Source: Tardiphaga alba (GTDB lineage: Bacteria > Pseudomonadota > Alphaproteobacteria > Rhizobiales > Xanthobacteraceae). Taken from it: a DNA stretch of 64,000 nt. Under the pieces are notes generated by a model. It did no database searches and was not told the origin of the DNA. It was given only the letters and a program-made list of their open reading frames with translations. The stretch covers positions 5,473,001 to 5,537,000 of the forward strand of contig NZ_CP036498.1 of NCBI RefSeq assembly GCF_018279705.1. The letters are read 5' to 3'. Position 1 is the stretch's first letter, and every line of letters starts with the position of its first letter. Below are positions 40,069 to 49,666 of this stretch, one piece after another. The position numbers and the translations under genes were made by a program.

Positions 40069-41220
40069 TTGACCGACACAGAATCCCGCGCCGACCGCGA
40101 CGCCATTGTCCGTTCCTATGCCGGCAAGTCGATACCGGGCGAGCATCAGCGGACCTTTGTCACGCCGGAGATGAATTTCGCCACCCGCACCGTCAAGGCC
40201 GGCGCACCGGCGCGGCCATTGACCTATGGCAATCGCCCGCTGCCGGATTTTCCAATTCCATGGAACGGCGCGACTTACGACATCTACGACTATGTCTCGC
40301 GCAATCGCGTCGCCGGCCTGCTGGTGATGAAGGATGACGAGGTCAGGCTCGAACATTACGACCTGGGCATCACCGATCAGACGCGCTGGCTGTCGATGTC
40401 GATGGCAAAGTCCTTCAGCACCACGCTGGTGGGCGCTGCGATCCAGGACGGCTACATCAAAAGTGTCGATGAGCCGCTGACGACCTATCTGCCGGAATTC
40501 AACGGTACCACGTTCGACGGCGTGACGGTGAAGACGCTGATGCAGATGACATCGGGCGTGAAATGGAGCGACGACCAGACCGACGCCAACTCCGAACGCC
40601 GGCAAATGCTGGAAATCCAGATCGCCCAGCAATCCGGCGCCGTGATGCGCTACATGGCCGAGCGCCCGCGCGCCGCCGCACCTGGCACGCAATTCTGCTA
40701 CTCCACCGGCGACACCCATGTGGTCGGGGCGCTGGTGAAGGCCGCGACGGGGAAATGGCTCAGCGATTATCTGTCGGAGAAGATCTGGTCGAAGCTCGGC
40801 ATGGAGCAGGACGGCGCGTGGTGGCTGGAAGCCAAAGGCGGACTCGAAGTCGCAGGCAGCGGCTTCTTCGCGACCTTGCGCGACTATGCCCGCTTCGCGC
40901 GCTTCATTCTCGACGACGGCGTGATCGATGGTGAACGCGTGCTGCCGGAAGGCTGGATGCGCGAGGCAGGCTCCGCGCGGATGATCAGCGGCAAGCGCGT
41001 CGATTACGGTTACATGTGGTGGATCGTGCCGGGCGCGGATGGTTCGCTCGACGACGGCGCCTTCACCGCGCGCGGCATCTTCGGGCAGCTGATGTATATC
41101 AATCCGAAGCAGCGCGTGATCTGCGTCGTGCTGGGTTCGCGCTCGAAGCCGCCAACCATGATCAATCCGGCGGTATCGGACAATGCGTTCTTCAATGCGC
41201 TGGTGGGCGCGGTGGCTTAA
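40069..41220 (+). CDS. Serine hydrolase, beta-lactamase/esterase family
   Basis: A 383-residue class C beta-lactamase-like hydrolase. The S-x-x-K motif is S111-M-A-K114 (WLSMSMAKSF); the tyrosine motif is FCYSTGDTH (Y-S-T). Members are esterases, D-aminopeptidases or 6-aminohexanoate hydrolases. No signal peptide is visible, so it is likely cytosolic. The TTG at 40069 follows GGTAGAG. Its closest features (SMAKSFSTTLVGAAIQDG, YGYMWWIVPG) recall 6-aminohexanoate-dimer hydrolases, but the substrate is unproved. Confidence 0.82.
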   Translation: MTDTESRADRDAIVRSYAGKSIPGEHQRTFVTPEMNFATRTVKAGAPARPLTYGNRPLPDFPIPWNGATYDIYDYVSRNRVAGLLVMKDDEVRLEHYDLGITDQTRWLSMSMAKSFSTTLVGAAIQDGYIKSVDEPLTTYLPEFNGTTFDGVTVKTLMQMTSGVKWSDDQTDANSERRQMLEIQIAQQSGAVMRYMAERPRAAAPGTQFCYSTGDTHVVGALVKAATGKWLSDYLSEKIWSKLGMEQDGAWWLEAKGGLEVAGSGFFATLRDYARFARFILDDGVIDGERVLPEGWMREAGSARMISGKRVDYGYMWWIVPGADGSLDDGAFTARGIFGQLMYINPKQRVICVVLGSRSKPPTMINPAVSDNAFFNALVGAVA

Positions 41221-41226
41221 CTCAGT

Positions 41227-41332
41227 TGTCGTCACCCGACTTGATCGGGTGACCCAGTATACGCTGCAATGGCTGAGTTTACTGGATCGCCCGGTCCTGG
41301 CGCGCAATTGCGCGCACGGCCGGGCGACGACA
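41227..41332. repeat. Bradyrhizobium-group intergenic inverted repeat
   Basis: GTCACCCGA-ctt-ga-TCGGGTGAC (41231-41253) is a hairpin, and the right part GGCCGGGCGACGACA (41318-41332) pairs with CGCCCGG and TGTCGTC. This GTCACCCGACTTGATCGGG family is frequent between genes in the group. It lies between convergent genes. Confidence 0.65.
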
Positions 41333-41346
41333 GACCGAGATTGAAC

Positions 41347-41745
41347 TTAAGCGAAATCCCCCGGCTCAAGCGCGATCGGCTGCCCATGCGGCGTCCGATC
41401 TGCCGCATGATCCCAGGCATCGCGGTAGCGATGCAGGTCATCACGCGTGGTTACGCCCTTTTCGGCGATCAGGTTTTCCAGCGTCGCCAGCCAGTGCCGG
41501 TAATAGGTCTCGCCCATGTCGGGATCACCATTGGCCTGCGCGCGCTTGATCTCGGCAGACAGTGCCGCCGCCCATTCCGCCCAGGTGAAGACGCCACGCT
41601 CATGCAACGTCACCGTCATGGCGAAGGCCTGCGCCTCCCAGGGAGCGTTGAATACGGGACCATCGATGTCACGCGGGATGTTCGGGACGGACGCCACCGC
41701 GACAATGGCCGCGGCGCGCTCGCTGGTGGTCACGCCGTCGGTCAC
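41347..41745 (-). CDS. Nitrile hydratase accessory/activator protein
   Basis: A 132-residue protein of the nitrile hydratase activator (P14K / beta-like) type. FNAPWEAQAFAMTVTLHERGVFTWAEWAAAL is the conserved stretch. It is needed to load cobalt into the alpha subunit. It starts at a GTG that overlaps the beta-subunit stop (GTGA), so it is made with it. It is the last gene of the operon alpha-beta-activator. Confidence 0.85.
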   Translation of the reverse strand: MTDGVTTSERAAAIVAVASVPNIPRDIDGPVFNAPWEAQAFAMTVTLHERGVFTWAEWAAALSAEIKRAQANGDPDMGETYYRHWLATLENLIAEKGVTTRDDLHRYRDAWDHAADRTPHGQPIALEPGDFA

Positions 41746-42404
41746 GATACCGGCTCCAGATAGGAATCCCACGCATCGACAGAGACGCTCGCATCGGGAT
41801 CGCCATCCGCGCCCCACAGCTCAAAGCCGTCGAAACGGACTGTGTAGAGCCATTGCGGCGCTTCGCCCTGGCCCATGGCATTGCTGTCCGGAAATACATG
41901 GGCACCGTGCAGCAGTTCGATGGTGCCGACATGGCCGCGCACATAACGCGGCAGGCGCGTATGCGTGGTCGGCGCCATCACCTTGGCACGAACGCGATCG
42001 CCGACGGCAAAGCGCGCGGGCGCATCGATCTTGCGCTCGGTGGGGCCGCCACGGCGCAGCATGGCATCGACTTCATCGGGCTTCAGCACCGGCACATTTT
42101 TATGCGGCAGCAGCACCTGGCCGCTGTCGAGCTCCTCGCGCGAGACGAGGCCCCGCTCCTCGAGCAGTTTCTCGACGCCGCCGAGCCAGACTTCATAATA
42201 AGTGCGGTTGAGATAGTCGCGCGGCGAGCGGTTCTCGCGGGCATAGCGCGACATGTCGATATTCCACTGGCCCGGCTTTGCCGTCGCCAGTGTGATTGCC
42301 ATCATGCGGCGCTCCCACTCGCCATGGAAGATCGGCTCATCCACTTCGGGCTCGACTTTGCCGAAACCCTGATGGCCGCCCATGTCATGCGCGCCGTCCA
42401 TCAC
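41742..42404 (-). CDS. nthB: Nitrile hydratase beta subunit
   Basis: A 220-residue beta subunit. [16 protein letters not shown] and [15 protein letters not shown] are diagnostic of the family, as is [25 protein letters not shown]. With the alpha subunit it forms the enzyme that hydrates nitriles to amides. Its ATG overlaps the alpha-subunit stop and its own stop overlaps the activator start. Confidence 0.94.
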   Translation of the reverse strand: MMDGAHDMGGHQGFGKVEPEVDEPIFHGEWERRMMAITLATAKPGQWNIDMSRYARENRSPRDYLNRTYYEVWLGGVEKLLEERGLVSREELDSGQVLLPHKNVPVLKPDEVDAMLRRGGPTERKIDAPARFAVGDRVRAKVMAPTTHTRLPRYVRGHVGTIELLHGAHVFPDSNAMGQGEAPQWLYTVRFDGFELWGADGDPDASVSVDAWDSYLEPVS

Positions 42405-43057
42405 GCCACCTCTGCCGGCTGCAGGGCGACGCCCGTGCCGATCATGCTGTCGCGGCTGACCAGATCAGCGAGTTGCTCCTCGCTCCAGCCCTCGGTGCCC
42501 TCCGGGCGCATGGGGACGACGAGGTAGCGGATCTCGGCGGTGGAATCCCAGACCTTGATTTTCGTCTCCTTCGGCAGCGAGACGCCGAAGTCATCCAGCA
42601 CGCCGCGGGGATCGCGCACCGCCTTGGAGCGGTAGGGCGCGGCCTTGTACCAGACCGGCGGCAGGCCGAGCACCGACCACGGATAGCAGGAGCACAATGT
42701 GCACACGACCATGTTGTGGGTGTCGGGCGTGTTGACGACTGCGACGATATGCTCGCCCTGGCGCCCCTCATAGCCGAGTTCGGCGATGGCCGGTGTCGCG
42801 TCCTTCAGCAACCGCGCGTAAAAAGCGGGATCGCTCCACGCTTTGGCGATGACGCGGGCGCCGTTGCGTGGGCCAACCTTGGTCTCGTAGGTCTGGATCA
42901 GCTCATCCAGCGCTGCGGGATCGACATAGCCCTTCTCGACGAGAATGCTTTCCAGCGCGCGCACGCGCAGCTCGGTCTCGGACAGCTCCGAATGGTCATG
43001 ATCGTGGCCGTGGCCATGATCATGACCGTGATCGTGGTGATGGTCGTGACCGCTCAT
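42401..43057 (-). CDS. nthA: Nitrile hydratase alpha subunit, cobalt type, with His-rich tail
   Basis: A 218-residue alpha subunit. The metal site is C119-T-L-C122-S-C124, with threonine as in cobalt enzymes (iron enzymes have serine). The N-terminus is unusual in composition: 11 histidines within residues 4-22, alternating with D and G. It could help collect cobalt or other metal. [18 protein letters not shown] and [20 protein letters not shown] are conserved. GGAGACG precedes the ATG at 43057. It is the first gene of the operon and divergent from an amidohydrolase. An amidase to use the product is not in the immediate neighbourhood. Confidence 0.95.
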   Translation of the reverse strand: MSGHDHHHDHGHDHGHGHDHDHSELSETELRVRALESILVEKGYVDPAALDELIQTYETKVGPRNGARVIAKAWSDPAFYARLLKDATPAIAELGYEGRQGEHIVAVVNTPDTHNMVVCTLCSCYPWSVLGLPPVWYKAAPYRSKAVRDPRGVLDDFGVSLPKETKIKVWDSTAEIRYLVVPMRPEGTEGWSEEQLADLVSRDSMIGTGVALQPAEVA

Positions 43058-43222
43058 CGTCGGCGTCTCCAAATTCAATTGGCGAATCCATCACAGAAGC
43101 GACGCACAGGCAACACGCCACGCGGTGCCAAAACTGCAGGCGCTCCATGCCCACTATGCAATCTTGCGGCACGCCGGGAATTGCGTCATTCGCCTGATGT
43201 CAATGACGACGGAAGGTACAAA

Positions 43223-44869
43223 ATGGACAAGCCCAGCCTGATCCTCACCGGCGGCCGCATTTTCTGCGGCCTGCATGACGGTTTTGCCGAAGCGATTGCA
43301 TTGCAGGGCGACCGCGTGCTCGCCACCGGCAGCGCGGCGGAGATCGCGGACATGGCTGGCCCCGACACCCGCGTCATCGAACTCGCCGGCCGCACCGCTG
43401 TCCCCGGCCTCAACGACGCGCATATGCATCTGCTGCCGCTCGGCCTGACCATGACCGAGATCAACCTGCGCCCGGAGACCGGCGCCAATTCGATCGGCGA
43501 GATCCTGCGCCGCGTCGCCGAGAAGGCGAAGACCATGAAGCCCGGCGAATGGATCAATGGCCGCGGCTACGACCATTTCGAACTCGATGAGCGCCGCCAC
43601 CCCACCGCGGAAGAACTCGACCAGGTGGCGCCGAACAATCCGGTGTACCTGAAACGCACCTGCGGCCATGTGGCCGTGGTCAACACCGCCGCGATGCGCG
43701 TCGCCGGCATCGGCCACAACACGCCCGAGCCCGATGGCGGCATGATCGAGCGCCGCGACAACAAACTGACCGGCCTGCTCGCCGAACGCGCGCTGCGCCT
43801 GATCGTGGATGCCGCACCAAAGCCAAGCGCCGAGCGCCTGCGTGAGGCCATCGACCGCGCCGGCCGCTTCATGGTCGAACAGGGCTTTACGAGCGTGATG
43901 GATGCGGCCGTCGGCATGGCAGCGGGGATGGACGAGATCGACGCCTATGAGGATCTCGCGGCGAAAGGCACGCTGCCGATCCGCACCTGGGTCTGCATCT
44001 ATGGCAATACCGACGGCATCGGCGATCAGGCCCATGCCGCCGGCTATCGCTTCGGCCGCGAGGTCGGCAAGCTCCGCTACGGCGCCATGAAAGTGTTCGG
44101 CGACGGTTCGGCCGGCGGCCTCACCGCGGCGATGAGCGAGCCCTATCTGGTCGGCGATCCCGCCAATCGCGGCATCTTCTGCTACACCGACAAGGAGATG
44201 CACGATTTTCTCGCGCATTATCACCAGCTCGGCTACCAGCTTGCCATCCACGCCATTGGCGATGCCGCCATCGAGCAGGTGCTGTCGGGCATCGAGAAGG
44301 CTTCCACCGAAGCCAATCCGATTCTCGGCCGCCGTCACCGCATCGAACATTGCGGCTTCCTCTCGGACAGCCAGATCGCGCGCATGGCGGCATCGGGCAT
44401 CGATCCCGTGCCGCAGCCGGTCTTCATGTATGAATTCGGCGATCTCTACATCACCAATCTCGGACAGGCGCGCACCGACGTCGCCTATCCCATGCGCAAA
44501 TGGTTCGATGCTGGCCTGCACCCGGCCGCAAGCTCGGACGCCCCGGTCTCCACCACCGACCCGTTCAAGAACCTGTTCACGATGACCACGCGGATGTCGA
44601 ACCGGCACACTGTGCTCGGCGAAGCGCAGAAACTGTCGATGGCGGAAGCGATCCACGCCTACACCTATTTCGGCGCCTATACGCAGTTCGCTGAAAACAA
44701 GATGGGCCGCCTAGTGCCGGGCCAGCTCGCCGATATCGCGGTGCTGAGCCACGACGTATTCACGATCGCCCCGGAGCAGGTGGAGAAAGACACGCGCTGC
44801 GACCTCACGATCCTCGGCGGCGAGGTGGTCTATGATCGCCTGGGCCAGATCGCGACGGCGGCGGAGTAG
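43223..44869 (+). CDS. Amidohydrolase, YtcJ-like
   Basis: A 548-residue metal-dependent hydrolase of the amidohydrolase superfamily. The metal H-x-H is in GLNDAHMHLLPLGL, further histidines in IHAIGDAAI and RIEHCGF, and the metal aspartate in PAASSDAPVS. The YtcJ group removes formyl or acyl groups from amines. GGAAGG stands before the ATG at 43223. It is divergent from the nitrile hydratase operon (165 bases between starts), so it could act on the amide or related compound. It precedes a small cysteine-hydrolase-like gene by 29 bases. Confidence 0.87.
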   Translation: MDKPSLILTGGRIFCGLHDGFAEAIALQGDRVLATGSAAEIADMAGPDTRVIELAGRTAVPGLNDAHMHLLPLGLTMTEINLRPETGANSIGEILRRVAEKAKTMKPGEWINGRGYDHFELDERRHPTAEELDQVAPNNPVYLKRTCGHVAVVNTAAMRVAGIGHNTPEPDGGMIERRDNKLTGLLAERALRLIVDAAPKPSAERLREAIDRAGRFMVEQGFTSVMDAAVGMAAGMDEIDAYEDLAAKGTLPIRTWVCIYGNTDGIGDQAHAAGYRFGREVGKLRYGAMKVFGDGSAGGLTAAMSEPYLVGDPANRGIFCYTDKEMHDFLAHYHQLGYQLAIHAIGDAAIEQVLSGIEKASTEANPILGRRHRIEHCGFLSDSQIARMAASGIDPVPQPVFMYEFGDLYITNLGQARTDVAYPMRKWFDAGLHPAASSDAPVSTTDPFKNLFTMTTRMSNRHTVLGEAQKLSMAEAIHAYTYFGAYTQFAENKMGRLVPGQLADIAVLSHDVFTIAPEQVEKDTRCDLTILGGEVVYDRLGQIATAAE

Positions 44870-44898
44870 CAGGACTCGGCAAACCGCGAGGTTGCAAT

Positions 44899-45483
44899 GT
44901 GAGTGAGCGCATCGTCGAGACGGCCATTGCATCCATTATGTGGGCGCTGGTCGAGCGCTATACCGGGAAGGTCGGCTACAAGGGCGCGGTCAAGGCCGAG
45001 GGCCTGTCCTTCGAGCCGCCGGTGATCGATTGCTCCGGCTGGGCCGGCCTGCTGCTGACATCGGCGATGCAGGCCGCCAACCACGCGGCACAACGCACGC
45101 TGTTCACCGCAGAGCAATGCGCCGGGATCAACACCTGGTCGGATCGCATGATCGAGGTGATCGAAGCCCGCACCGGTGTCATTCTTGCGGGCGACGCGAT
45201 CAGTGCCGATACGCTTCCGCCCTTCGCGCTGATCGGCCTGTGTCAGGAAGGCGGCGCCTGGGCTACCAACCATCCGCGCCCGCGCGGCATCACCCATGTG
45301 GTGCAACTCGTGCGCCGCCCGGGCGACGATGCGGTGTTCGTCTCGGAAGCGCAGGGCTGGGCCGCGCCCTTCGGCCTGCGGCTGCTTCCGCTGGCAGAAT
45401 GGATCGAGATCACCCGCCCCTGGCTCACCATCGACAAAGCATGGGCGGTCGATCCGTTTGCGCCAACGCGACACGCATGGTGA
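44899..45483 (+). CDS. Small cysteine-hydrolase-like protein with DCSGW motif
   Basis: A 194-residue protein from a GTG start after GAGG. VIDCSGWAGLLL (C45) and RGITHVVQLVRR (H133) resemble the cysteine and histidine of NlpC/P60- or papain-like hydrolases. No signal peptide is visible, so a peptidoglycan role is unlikely and an intracellular amide or peptide substrate is more plausible. It lies 29 bases after the amidohydrolase gene, probably one transcript. I do not recognise a named family. Confidence 0.5.
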   Translation: MSERIVETAIASIMWALVERYTGKVGYKGAVKAEGLSFEPPVIDCSGWAGLLLTSAMQAANHAAQRTLFTAEQCAGINTWSDRMIEVIEARTGVILAGDAISADTLPPFALIGLCQEGGAWATNHPRPRGITHVVQLVRRPGDDAVFVSEAQGWAAPFGLRLLPLAEWIEITRPWLTIDKAWAVDPFAPTRHAW

Positions 45484-45536
45484 TGATATCGCTAATGCCG
45501 GTGATCGGCGCTCGCCCATTCATGCCTGCGCGACGG

Positions 45537-45707
45537 TCACTTCCTGGATTTGCGAGGCATCGTGACGCCTCGTCGAATGATATACTCCGCGTCGGCTTTG
45601 CATGTGTCGCAATGGAAGCGACGGATTTCGTCGCCGTCCAACTGACTGATGGCAACGAGGCGACGGCGGTCGGCACAGACAGGGCAGGAAACAAGGCTCT
45701 CGGACAT
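45537..45707 (-). CDS. Small zinc-ribbon-like protein
   Basis: A 56-residue protein (MSESLVSCPVCADRRRLV...). CPVC and FHCDTC (two C-x-x-C pairs 24 residues apart) look like a zinc ribbon, and the C-terminus is basic (PRKSRK). AGAGGAA lies just before the ATG. It may bind nucleic acid or a protein partner; no family is recognised. It is convergent with the cysteine-hydrolase-like gene. Confidence 0.6.
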   Translation of the reverse strand: MSESLVSCPVCADRRRLVAISQLDGDEIRRFHCDTCKADAEYIIRRGVTMPRKSRK

Positions 45708-45843
45708 TTCCTCTGATCGTTATTCGCGTGAAACACGCCGGTCAGTATCGTGAGGAACTCGCCCTTGTCTGTCCGCTAGCGGGCAAAGCGTACCTTTTGC
45801 CATCCGAAAGGTGGCAAAAGTCCACCGATTAGTCGCACGCGCA

Positions 45844-45871
45844 AAGGCCCAGCCCTTTCGGGCCGGGCCTT
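45844..45871 (-). terminator. Hairpin downstream of TonB receptor
   Basis: AAGGCCCAGCCC-TTTC-GGGCCGGGCCTT forms a strong stem with one mismatch. On the minus strand it lies 17 bases past the receptor stop and is followed by TTTGCG, a weak T-run. Confidence 0.5.
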
Positions 45872-45887
45872 CGCCGATATCGCAACC

Positions 45888-48212
45888 TCAGAAGTCGAAC
45901 GCAGCCGAGAGGACGTAGGTTCGAGGCGACCCCACCGTGACGAAGGTGCCATAGCCGAGGCTGGCCGTGGTGAGCCAGTAATTCTCTCCGGTGACATTCT
46001 CGATATTCGCACGGAAGGTCACGGGCTTGCCGGTCAATGCCGTAGTGGTGTAGCGCGCGCCGAGATCGAGGCGTGTCCAGTCGTCATAGCGCAACAGGTT
46101 CGCGTCGGTGAAATAGGCGCCGGCAGTGTAGATCACGCGGCCGTTGAGAGCGAGGCCCGGCACCCACGGCATATCCCAGTCAAGACCAGCCGAAAGAGTT
46201 TTGTTCGGTACGCCGGCGGCATCGTTGCCGCGATAGAGGGGATTATCGGGGTCGGTGAGTTCCGGCTTCAGGAAGGTGGCGCTGACCATGCCGCGCAGGC
46301 CCGGCAGGATCAAGCCATAGGCATTCAGCTCGACGCCGCGATTACGCTGCTCGCCATTGTAGCTGACGACGGAGGTGGCTGTTCCACCGTCCCGCACATT
46401 TGGCCGCATGATCTGAAACACCGCCACGGTGGTGGTGATGCTGCCCCAATCAACCTTGACGCCGGCTTCCTGCTGCTTGGACCTGAAAGGTGCAAGAATC
46501 TGTCCGGTGTTGGCGCGCCCCGGGCCGACCTGAATGCCTGGCGACAGACCTTCGGCATAATTCGCGTAAAGCGAAACGTTATGCCAAGGCTTGATGACGA
46601 GGCCAGCCAATGGCGTCGTGGCGTCATATTTGGTCAGTGACGAAGTTGGCCCAGTCGTCGGATCGAACCCCTGCTCCTTGATCATCTGGTGACGCACACC
46701 AAGCGTGAACAACACTGTGTCGTTCAAAAAGGACAGCGTGTCTGACGCGGCGACGCTCGATAGCGTCCGATCGAGGCTCTTGCCAAGCGCCGGACGGCCG
46801 GCATCGATCGTGGGGAGCGGCGACGGGTTGTAGATGTTCGACAGTGCAAAACCGGGGGTGACCGTGTTGTCGAACGATCCGTTATAGCCGTAGCCATCCT
46901 CTCGACTGTAACCGCTATAGACGACATTGACAGCGTGGCCGACGAAGCCCGTGTTGAAACGGGCCCTGGCGCCAACATTTCCACTCACCACTTTGCTGTA
47001 GAAATCATAGAAGGCATTGTAGGTGGTGAAATCGCCACTGGTAGGAATGCCTGCGAGAGTTCCCGCGAGATTCTGCGCCCCGTTGCCATCGCGATAGCCA
47101 ATTCCCGCATAGGCCGTCAGCCAATCGGTGACGTCATATTCAAGACCCGACGCGATGGTGTTGTCGCGCTGCTTGAGGTTCGTGTTCGGGAACCAATTGC
47201 TGCGTGCATCCGGCGGCCTCGGAATGGAAGTTACATTCGGATCGATGGAAATCTGCGGACGGAAGTTCCTAGTATCGTCGTTCTGCGAGATCGCATCGAG
47301 GGTCCAGCGCAGGCGTTCGCCGCGATAGTCGAGCGAAAGCGCCCCGATACCCTGTCGCCAGTTGCTGTTATCGATCGAGGCCTCGCCATTGCGGCCGACG
47401 CCGTTGAAGCGGACGCCCCACTCCTTGTTGTCGCCGAAGCGACGGCTGGTCTCCAGATGCAGACCGTAATTCGCCGCACTCAGGAAGAACGGGGTGATGC
47501 GCGAGAAATCCTGCTCGGCTGCGCGCTTGGTGACAATGTTGACGCTGCCGCCGACGGTGCCGCCCGGCGCCATGCCATTGACCAGTGCGCCCGGCCCCTT
47601 CAGCAATTCGATGCGCTCGATGATCTGCGACGGCACATGATTGGGCGCCGCCAGTCCATAAAGCCCGTTGAGGCCGACATCTTCCGGGCCGACCTGAAAG
47701 CCGCGGATCTGCAGCGTGTCGTCGAAACCATTGGCGCCCGTGGTGGCGCGCACCGATGCGTCATTGATCAGCGTGTCGGCGGCCGTGCGGCCCTGCTGGT
47801 TCTCGATCAGCTGCGATGTGTAGTTCGTGGTGCTGAACGGCGTGTTCATCACGCTGGTGCTGCCGAGCAGGCCAAGCGTGCCGCCCGTCGCCACCTGGCC
47901 GCCGGCATAGGCCGGCGCCGGGGTGCCGATGGTACGGGTCGAGCCCATGGTCGTGACCGGTGCGGCGGGCGGCTGTTCCACGGCCTGGCGGGGCGCCACA
48001 CGCACGGCGCGCTGCGCCGTGGTGCGGCTACGCACCGTGCGGGCCGGCCGTGCGCGCTGCTGCGGCGAATCGACTGCCACCGGCGGCAAGACACGGATGC
48101 CAGCGCTCTGCGCCTGGCTCTCGGACGAGCCGACCGCCGTCATACAGACAGAGAGCGCACCCACTGCCACGCCAAAATACAGACGGTGTTTGACGTTGCC
48201 GATCACGTTCAT
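45888..48212 (-). CDS. TonB-dependent siderophore receptor
   Basis: A 774-residue outer-membrane receptor. A signal peptide (residues 1-35) is followed by a proline-rich linker, a plug domain (about 125-235; DTLQIRGFQVGPEDVGLNG and ERIELLKGPGALVNGMAPGGTVGG) and a 22-stranded barrel ending LSAAFDF with a terminal phenylalanine. The family imports ferric siderophores using TonB energy. It lies downstream of a PepSY protein and a small membrane protein on the same strand. I saw no convincing Fur or Irr box. Confidence 0.93.
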   Translation of the reverse strand: MNVIGNVKHRLYFGVAVGALSVCMTAVGSSESQAQSAGIRVLPPVAVDSPQQRARPARTVRSRTTAQRAVRVAPRQAVEQPPAAPVTTMGSTRTIGTPAPAYAGGQVATGGTLGLLGSTSVMNTPFSTTNYTSQLIENQQGRTAADTLINDASVRATTGANGFDDTLQIRGFQVGPEDVGLNGLYGLAAPNHVPSQIIERIELLKGPGALVNGMAPGGTVGGSVNIVTKRAAEQDFSRITPFFLSAANYGLHLETSRRFGDNKEWGVRFNGVGRNGEASIDNSNWRQGIGALSLDYRGERLRWTLDAISQNDDTRNFRPQISIDPNVTSIPRPPDARSNWFPNTNLKQRDNTIASGLEYDVTDWLTAYAGIGYRDGNGAQNLAGTLAGIPTSGDFTTYNAFYDFYSKVVSGNVGARARFNTGFVGHAVNVVYSGYSREDGYGYNGSFDNTVTPGFALSNIYNPSPLPTIDAGRPALGKSLDRTLSSVAASDTLSFLNDTVLFTLGVRHQMIKEQGFDPTTGPTSSLTKYDATTPLAGLVIKPWHNVSLYANYAEGLSPGIQVGPGRANTGQILAPFRSKQQEAGVKVDWGSITTTVAVFQIMRPNVRDGGTATSVVSYNGEQRNRGVELNAYGLILPGLRGMVSATFLKPELTDPDNPLYRGNDAAGVPNKTLSAGLDWDMPWVPGLALNGRVIYTAGAYFTDANLLRYDDWTRLDLGARYTTTALTGKPVTFRANIENVTGENYWLTTASLGYGTFVTVGSPRTYVLSAAFDF

Positions 48213-48314
48213 TGCGTCCCCCGATTGCTGCCTTCATGCGTAGGAGGCGCGCGGCGCAGATGCAATCAACGCAACTTAGAATCGATACAAGAACACGGCA
48301 TGCACAGGAATGCG

Positions 48315-48530
48315 TTATCGCGGCTTGGCACTGCGCAGAAAATACGCACACAGCAGGATGGGAACGCCAAGCGTCAGCCAGGACAGCGCATCCCATGCGC
48401 CATCGCCGACCAGGGCCGAAATCAAGCCGACCGTACTCAAAATGCCGAGCACGAGAGGCATCGCGAATATTTGCCACAAGGTACGTCGCGATGGTCCGCT
48501 ACTGCGCTGACGCCCGATCTGTTCACTCAT
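48315..48530 (-). CDS. Small two-helix membrane protein
   Basis: A 71-residue protein with two hydrophobic segments (IFAMPLVLGILSTVGLISALVG and ALSWLTLGVPILLCAYFL). Its ATG overlaps the stop of the PepSY gene (ATGA), so they are co-expressed. Short proteins like this often accompany PepSY proteins in iron loci; the role is unknown. Confidence 0.65.
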   Translation of the reverse strand: MSEQIGRQRSSGPSRRTLWQIFAMPLVLGILSTVGLISALVGDGAWDALSWLTLGVPILLCAYFLRSAKPR

Positions 48531-49666
48531 GATGGAACCGCCGCCGATGCGCGCGCCGCACTTGCAGCAGGTGATCGCCGCCGGAGCCACAGATAGAGCC
48601 CGGTGATCAGCACGACGATGGTGATGATGTCGAGGATCGCCCAGATGATCCGCAGCGGCAGGCCGCCATAGTCACCGAAATGAAGCGGCTGCGAAATCAG
48701 CAATGTCTTCACATACCAAGGCGGCTCCGGACTGCCGGCGAATGCGCCGGTGGTGGCGTCGATCAGCACCGGACGGCCGAGCCGCGAGGTCAGCGGTGTG
48801 TTGCCGCGCATGAAGATCAGATAATGCGCGCGGCTGCTGAAGGCCGAGCCGGGAAACGCGATGAAGCCGGGCCGCATATCTGGCGCCGCCTCATGCGCGA
48901 CACGCAGCGCCGCATCGATGGATGTTGGCTGCGCCGGCAGGGGCCGATCCTTGTAGGGCGCGATGATGACGGACAGTTCGTTGAACTGCCAGACCTTGAT
49001 GACGAGATCCGCCCAGGTATTGATGACGCCGGTGAAGCCGACCACCAGCATCCACACCATCAGCAGGATCCCGGTGAGATTGTGCAGATCGAGCCACCGC
49101 ACCACCCGCGGCCGCTCGCGGCGATAGGCGCCGAAGGAAAGCTTCCGCATCGACGGCGCATAGACCACGATGCCCGAGATAATCGCCACGCAGAACAGGA
49201 ACCCCATCAGCCCGAGAAACAGTTTTCCGGGCAGGCCGCCGAACATGTCGGTATGGAGCCGCAGCATGATATTCGTGAAGCGGCCAGAAATATCGGGTGT
49301 CTCGAGATAGGCCGCCCGGTAAGCATCGACCCGCGCCAGGCGAAGACTGGCCGGATTGTCGTCCATGGTCTTGCCGATACTGACCAGCATGTTCTGGGGC
49401 TCGTCGAAATCCCAGATCAGATAATGCGGGACATGGCCGGGCTCATGCGCGAGTGCTGCGGCGACGACGGCATCGAGCGGCGCGAACGGCGTCCCCTTCT
49501 CGACCGGCGCGACCTGCACCTCGTCATGCAGCAGGTGATCGATTTCATGATGGAAGATCAGCGGCAGGCCGGTCACGCACAGCATCAGCATGAACACGGT
49601 GCAGATGAGGCTCGACCACTTATGGACGAAACCCCAGCGGCGCAGGGACTTGCTCAAGCTCGACAA
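48527..49666 (-). CDS. PepSY-associated TM helix protein (PiuB-like)
   Basis: A 379-residue membrane protein with four to five helices: one near the N-terminus (WSSLICTVFMLMLCVTGLPL), one near 150 (LFLGLMGFLFCVAIISGIVV), one near 190 (LTGILLMVWMLVVGFTGVIN) and one at the end (IIWAILDIITIVVLITGLYL). Periplasmic PepSY-like segments lie between. The family is linked to reductive release of iron from siderophores. It is the first gene of an apparent PepSY / small protein / TonB receptor set. Confidence 0.88.
   Translation of the reverse strand: MSSLSKSLRRWGFVHKWSSLICTVFMLMLCVTGLPLIFHHEIDHLLHDEVQVAPVEKGTPFAPLDAVVAAALAHEPGHVPHYLIWDFDEPQNMLVSIGKTMDDNPASLRLARVDAYRAAYLETPDISGRFTNIMLRLHTDMFGGLPGKLFLGLMGFLFCVAIISGIVVYAPSMRKLSFGAYRRERPRVVRWLDLHNLTGILLMVWMLVVGFTGVINTWADLVIKVWQFNELSVIIAPYKDRPLPAQPTSIDAALRVAHEAAPDMRPGFIAFPGSAFSSRAHYLIFMRGNTPLTSRLGRPVLIDATTGAFAGSPEPPWYVKTLLISQPLHFGDYGGLPLRIIWAILDIITIVVLITGLYLWLRRRSPAASAARASAAVPS

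Noticed and set aside
43079..43222. Cobalt/cobalamin riboswitch before nitrile hydratase
   Set aside because: The gap is short and no B12-box or conserved cobalt-riboswitch sequence is visible.
48213..48314. Possible Irr/Fur box (CTTAGAATCG) upstream of the TonB receptor
   Set aside because: The match to TTTAGAA-type or Fur consensus is too weak and has no second half-site.
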